The notes below the pieces were generated by a model, which saw nothing but the letters and a program-made list of their open reading frames with translations, was not told the origin of the DNA and did not search any database. A stretch of 18,499 nt of DNA from Nitrososphaerota archaeon (GTDB lineage: Archaea; Thermoproteota; Nitrososphaeria; Nitrososphaerales; JACQRY01), in assembly GCA_016206275.1 (NCBI GenBank), contig JACQRY010000102.1, forward strand, positions 1 to 18,499. The letters run 5' to 3'. Each line of letters begins with the position of its first letter. Within the stretch, counting starts at the first letter, position 1. Shown piece by piece: positions 15,704-18,499 of this stretch. The position numbers were made by a program, and so were the translations under genes.

Positions 15704-17107
15704 ATGGTGCTCTGGATCGAATGGTTCCGCTGTGTCCTGGAACTCAGAAAGGCCTGCTCAAGGAAGAGAACTTTCCTCTGGATGTGTCTCGCCCTCGTTG
15801 GCTTCTCGATCCGCACAGAACTCTTCGGCGTCACGAGCTTCGTCCGCTCGTGTTTCCTCAGACCCGAGAAGTACCGCCGCCTCCTACACCTCTTCCACAC
15901 TCGCTCCCTGAAACTCGACAAACTCACGGAGCTCTGGACTCGGCTCGTTCTGAAGCTCTTCGTCCCCGTTACCTGCCAGGGCTACCCGCTACTCATTGCT
16001 GACGGGCTCAAGGTGCCCAAGGAAGGAAAGAAGATGCCGGCGGTGAAGGCTCTCCACCAGGAATCCCAGGACAACTCCAAGCCTCCGTTCATCATGGGGC
16101 ATTCCTTTCAGGCTCTGGGGCTGCTCGCCAAAGGGCTCGGTAGCCTCTTCTGCGTCCCTTTGGTCAGTCGGATTCACGAGGGTCTTGTCTGGTCCAACCG
16201 CGACAAGCGAACCCTCCTCGACAAACTGGTGGCGCTTTTTCTGCCCATCGCAAAACTTCTCCTACACAAAGCCATCCTCCTTGTTGATGCCTACTACGCC
16301 AGCCAGAAAGTCATCCGCCCCTTGCTTCGTGAAGGCCACCACCTGGTCACTCGAGTCCGCAGCACCAGCGTCGCCTTCCAGCCCGCTGCCGTACCCAAGA
16401 AACGCAAACGTGGACGGCCCAGGGTCTACGGCAAGAAGGTCCGCCTCAGGGACCTCTGGAAGCGCTCTGGGGATTTCTCAACCGCGCCGAGTCCCGTCTA
16501 CGGCGAAACCCACCTCGAGATCCGATACTTCTCTATCGATCTTCTCTGGCGCCCCCTCGGCTCTTTGGTTCGGTTCGTCCTGGTCGAGCACCCGACGCGT
16601 GGAAGGATCATCCTGATGACCACCTTGCTTTCGCTGACGCCTCTGGAAGTCATCGAGCTCTACGGCTACCGCTTCAAGATCGAAGTCAGCTTCAAGCAGG
16701 CCCTCCACTCCTTGGGAACCTACGCCTATCACTTCTGGATGATGTGGATGACGCCTATCCGCAGGAGGAGTGGAAATCAGCACCTGCATCGTAAGAGCGA
16801 GAAGTACCGCGAAATGGTGCGGAACAAACTCGCCGCCTACCATCGCTACGTGCAGCTCGGTTGCATCGCTCAGGGCGTCCTTCAGTACCTCTCCGTCAAG
16901 TTCGGCAGTCGCGTCTGGCAACACTTCAACAGCTGGATGCGAACCATGAAGCTTGATCGATCGCCCTCCGAGATGGTGACCGGCCAGGCTCTGCGTTCGA
17001 GCCTCCCCAGTTTTCTCGCCACTATGCACGGCGAGCATGAACTGGAGAAATTCATCGTCGATAACGCGGACCTCTCCCGCATGCCAAACCTGAGCTTGTC
17101 GGCATGA
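15704..17107 (+). CDS. DDE transposase of the insertion sequence
   Basis: A 468-residue transposase from ATG 15704, which has AGAGAGGG just upstream; a longer frame to 15608 would place the 11-bp hairpin in coding sequence and adds basic residues without a ribosome site. Likely catalytic acids are D100 ('YPLLIADGLKVPKEGK'), D195 ('KAILLVDAYYASQK') and E327 in 'YGYRFKIEVSFKQAL', which resembles the Y-x2-R-x3-E signature of IS4-like enzymes. An insert with 'KKRKRGRPRVYGKKVRLRDL' lies between D195 and E327, probably DNA-binding. The enzyme would cut and join element ends; the frame is intact, so the copy may be active. Codon use is GC-richer than in neighbouring genes. Confidence 0.9.
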   Translation: MVLWIEWFRCVLELRKACSRKRTFLWMCLALVGFSIRTELFGVTSFVRSCFLRPEKYRRLLHLFHTRSLKLDKLTELWTRLVLKLFVPVTCQGYPLLIADGLKVPKEGKKMPAVKALHQESQDNSKPPFIMGHSFQALGLLAKGLGSLFCVPLVSRIHEGLVWSNRDKRTLLDKLVALFLPIAKLLLHKAILLVDAYYASQKVIRPLLREGHHLVTRVRSTSVAFQPAAVPKKRKRGRPRVYGKKVRLRDLWKRSGDFSTAPSPVYGETHLEIRYFSIDLLWRPLGSLVRFVLVEHPTRGRIILMTTLLSLTPLEVIELYGYRFKIEVSFKQALHSLGTYAYHFWMMWMTPIRRRSGNQHLHRKSEKYREMVRNKLAAYHRYVQLGCIAQGVLQYLSVKFGSRVWQHFNSWMRTMKLDRSPSEMVTGQALRSSLPSFLATMHGEHELEKFIVDNADLSRMPNLSLSA

Positions 17108-17121
17108 GAGCGGTTCACCCA

Positions 17122-17138
17122 AACTTGGAACTGTCCAG
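17122..17138 (-). repeat. Right terminal inverted repeat of the IS
   Basis: AACTTGGAACTGTCCAG on plus, that is CTGGACAGTTCCAAGTT read inward; 16 of 17 bases match the left end. It begins 14 bases after the transposase stop. Confidence 0.88.
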
Positions 17139-17144
17139 TTCAAT
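17139..17144 (+). repeat. Right copy of 6-bp target duplication (TTCAAT)
   Basis: TTCAAT directly after the right inverted repeat; differs in one base from the left copy TTCTAT. Confidence 0.65.
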
Positions 17145-17261
17145 TCTCTGACTGTCCATAACTAGTTGTTGAAGAATTGCAATGAGCTCACTCTTGCTTA
17201 ATTGTTCGGTCATGAAGGGAACAAGTCGCGCCAGTTAAAAAGTTTTGAGCTGATTTACTCG

Positions 17262-18416
17262 CTATTTGAGGTTACTCGTCAGCAAAGGCTTCCGTTGCAG
17301 TTTTTGAAGGAGGAGTTGCAAAGAGTTTCGTAGTGAGCCAAGTTCATCCTGATTCTCTAGGAGTCCGTTCTGTAGGGTTTCTAACTGCTTGTCATGTGTT
17401 TCTTTTATTAGCCCGAGACGTGTCTTTAGCTCGCGATTCTCTTCTTCAAGCTTGTTGAGGCTTGTGTTTAAAAGAGCGTCTTTGACTTGCTCTTCTTCAA
17501 CCCCTGCCCGTTTGATATAAATATCAGGCATATCAGAGCTAAATCGCCATCCGTATCTGATGCAAAGCTGTTGTCTGTTAAGTCTTGGGGCATAGTAAGT
17601 AGCTGAGCTACTACGAAAAAGTTTGGGATTGACTTTTCGTTTCAAGGCTCTCTTACCGAGACGGTTCAAGAACATCCTGACAGCGTCGTAGGTTTTGGCA
17701 ACTACAGGGGCCTGTAGATCGTTTTTGTCGCACTTGAGTAAATGGTCTCTGACTGCTTTAGTTGAGTACTTCCAATAAAGTCCAATGTTCCTTCCGATTG
17801 TCTTGCTAAATTCTTCACGCATGTTGATTCTGTAATAGGGAAAGCTCTCTGTTGGCTCGGTGATGTCTTCAAAGCGGACATTGAGGAACTCTTCTATCCT
17901 CGCCCCAGAATCAAAGAGAATGGCCACGATAAACCTCGCAAGAGGAGAGGGGCAAGAGTTGTATAGGCTCTCCACTTCTGCTTCAGTTAGGCAGTTAGGC
18001 CCTTTCTTTTTTGCTCTTGTGTCTATCCAAGAAGTGAGTTGTTGATAATCTCTTGGTCGCCTCCATCTAAGATAGACTTTGAGATTAAGCTTGATGTCTT
18101 GTTTTGTTAGCTCTGAATAGGGTTCTCCGTTACGCTTCTTGATTGTGTTGCACTTTAAGCCTTGAACAAACATGTTGACATCGGCTTTTGTAATTCTGTT
18201 TAAGGGCTTGTTGACATGAGCAAGGATGATACTCAACATGTCGATGTACTTTCGCTGCCTTTTCTCTCCCACCTCTTTACCTTTATTTATTTCTCCAAGA
18301 GAGAGTAGCTGGAGGAACTTGAAAAAGTGCGTTGCTTCGTCGGGAAAGCGCTCTTTGAATAGACGTTTTCTTTTATCAAGACTGACTTTGTGAATGTCGA
18401 TCTTCTTAGCTGCCAT
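17262..18416 (-). CDS. Tyrosine recombinase (integrase), archaeal-type, with coiled-coil tail
   Basis: A 384-residue integrase. Residues about 20-120 form the SAM-like core-binding domain; 145-305 the catalytic domain. Visible catalytic positions are R173 ('LFDSGARIEEFLN'), a probable lysine near 205, K265-x-x-R268 in 'NPKLFRSSSATYYA' (where bacterial enzymes have HxxR), W290 in 'CIRYGW' and nucleophile Y300 in 'SSDMPDIYIKRAGV'. The GW...MP-x-x-Y pattern is what I associate with archaeal integrases. Residues 320-375 are a long coiled coil. The start is 59 bases from the end of a tRNA gene, the usual place for an integrase of an element inserted into a tRNA. No Shine-Dalgarno site is visible; CTTAAATA (18445-18438) is centred about 25 bases before the ATG, an archaeal TATA-box distance for a leaderless transcript. 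Confidence 0.9.
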   Translation of the reverse strand: MAAKKIDIHKVSLDKRKRLFKERFPDEATHFFKFLQLLSLGEINKGKEVGEKRQRKYIDMLSIILAHVNKPLNRITKADVNMFVQGLKCNTIKKRNGEPYSELTKQDIKLNLKVYLRWRRPRDYQQLTSWIDTRAKKKGPNCLTEAEVESLYNSCPSPLARFIVAILFDSGARIEEFLNVRFEDITEPTESFPYYRINMREEFSKTIGRNIGLYWKYSTKAVRDHLLKCDKNDLQAPVVAKTYDAVRMFLNRLGKRALKRKVNPKLFRSSSATYYAPRLNRQQLCIRYGWRFSSDMPDIYIKRAGVEEEQVKDALLNTSLNKLEEENRELKTRLGLIKETHDKQLETLQNGLLENQDELGSLRNSLQLLLQKLQRKPLLTSNLK

Positions 18417-18437
18417 TGAAGTAGCAATGTTAACAAG

Positions 18438-18445
18438 TATTTAAG
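18438..18445 (-). promoter_or_regulatory. TATA-like box before the integrase
   Basis: CTTAAATA on the minus strand, preceded by a purine-rich GAAAAG that could serve as a BRE, lies 21 bases before the integrase ATG. In archaea this would start transcription at or next to the ATG. In a bacterium the same bases could be a -10-like box with a short leader. Confidence 0.4.
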
Positions 18446-18474
18446 CTTTTCTAAAACCGAACAGACCCGTTCAG

Positions 18475-18499
18475 GGCGGAAGAAGGGAATCGAACCCTC
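18475..18499 (-). tRNA. 3' end of a tRNA gene, probably tRNA-His, cut by the window edge
   Basis: Read on minus, GAGGG-TTCGATT-CCCTT forms a T arm (five base pairs including one G-U, seven-base loop starting TTC), followed by the acceptor 3' strand CTTCCGC and then C. The unpaired base 73 would be C, which is characteristic of tRNA-His; the 5' side should then read GGCGGAAG beyond the window. CTG follows instead of an encoded CCA. This tRNA end is the likely attachment site used by the neighbouring integrase. Confidence 0.75.

Larger units (their letters stand above)
15213..17138 (+). mobile_element. 1926-bp DDE-transposase insertion sequence with DUF6788-like accessory gene
   Basis: Bounded by 17-bp terminal inverted repeats (CTGGACAGTTCCAGGTT at the left, CTGGACAGTTCCAAGTT read inward at the right; 16 of 17 match) and a near-perfect 6-bp target duplication. 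It carries two divergent genes: a DUF6788-like gene on minus and a DDE transposase on plus, with a shared promoter region between them. Base composition is clearly GC-richer than the surrounding genes, which suggests a recent arrival from another genome. It interrupts an uncharacterised gene next to the integrase. The IS family is not assigned with certainty; the transposase looks IS4-like in the broad sense. Confidence 0.9.
14628..17213 (-). pseudogene. Uncharacterised 217-residue gene split by an insertion sequence
   Basis: The 5' part (17213-17139, 25 codons, MTEQLSKSELIAILQQLVMD then SQRIE) and the 3' part (15206-14628) are the two halves of one gene, interrupted by the IS at 15213-17138. 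Deleting the IS and one copy of the 6-bp target duplication joins '...SQRIE' to 'KPGDLQSYVYV' in frame, giving 217 residues. The N-terminus is a short helix; the rest is mixed and soluble, with 'EYAFECSRRYKKIDNEFLQY' and a beta-rich end ('KPGTYDIVIRTFKTYNIIGS'). No family is recognised. The start lies 48 bases after the integrase stop on the same strand, so it belonged to the integrase region. No Shine-Dalgarno site is seen; an A/T box CTTTTTAA is centred about 25 bases before the ATG. The 3' part could still be made as a fusion starting at 15299. Confidence 0.85.

Noticed and set aside
16478..17143. Minus-strand open frame of 221 codons
   Set aside because: Antisense to the transposase; typical shadow in GC-rich coding DNA.

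Overview
The window looks like a bacterial genome segment, possibly from the Planctomycetota/PVC side, but that placement is weak. Bacterial signs are a Sec-type signal peptide on a giant RHS/YD-repeat protein, a secreted HEAT-repeat protein, a LuxR-type helix-turn-helix protein, Shine-Dalgarno sites and a TATAAT box inside an insertion sequence. The right end carries a tyrosine recombinase that reads as archaeal in type. Three genes without a clear ribosome binding site have an A/T box about 25 nt before the start codon. Some of the DNA may therefore come from archaea or from an element shared with them. Base composition is patchy: moderate over most genes, clearly GC-richer in the insertion sequence and in the gene-free block around 7.9-8.6 kb.

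Left part (1-7884, all minus strand): a tight four-gene unit, read right to left. A membrane-anchored thioredoxin-fold-like protein (7884-7228) overlaps by ATGA a membrane-anchored acidic protein (7231-6773). Four bases later comes a 2047-residue secreted RHS/YD protein (6768-625), then, 23 bases on, a secreted HEAT-repeat protein (601 to the left edge, incomplete). The RHS protein ends with a cysteine-rich tail after the 'DPLG' boundary and a polyproline linker, as in polymorphic toxins. The HEAT protein sits where an immunity or partner gene would be expected.

Middle (7885-14351): a GC-rich block without a convincing gene (7885-8621); a small LuxR-type HTH protein (8622-9029); a short Ppx/GppA-like phosphatase homologue (9106-10122); and a convergent protein resembling a degenerate phospholipase-D-like domain (11018-10143). 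After a gene-poor stretch come a 501-residue protein with two HEPN-type Rx4H motifs (11412-12917), a GP88-like cysteine-rich protein (13029-13715), and a convergent one-TM protein of a family common in bacteria (14351-13830). This has the flavour of an accessory or defence island, but no known defence system is recognised as a whole.

Right part (14628-18499): a tyrosine recombinase (18416-17262) lies just outside the 3' end of a tRNA gene cut by the window edge (18499-18475, probably tRNA-His), the usual layout of an integrated element. Downstream of the integrase a 217-residue gene is split by a 1926-bp insertion sequence (15213-17138) with 17-bp terminal inverted repeats, a 6-bp near-perfect target duplication, a DDE transposase and a divergent DUF6788-like accessory gene. 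Removing the element and one target copy restores the reading frame. No second copy of the tRNA end was found in the window, so the left limit of the island is outside it or was not recognised.
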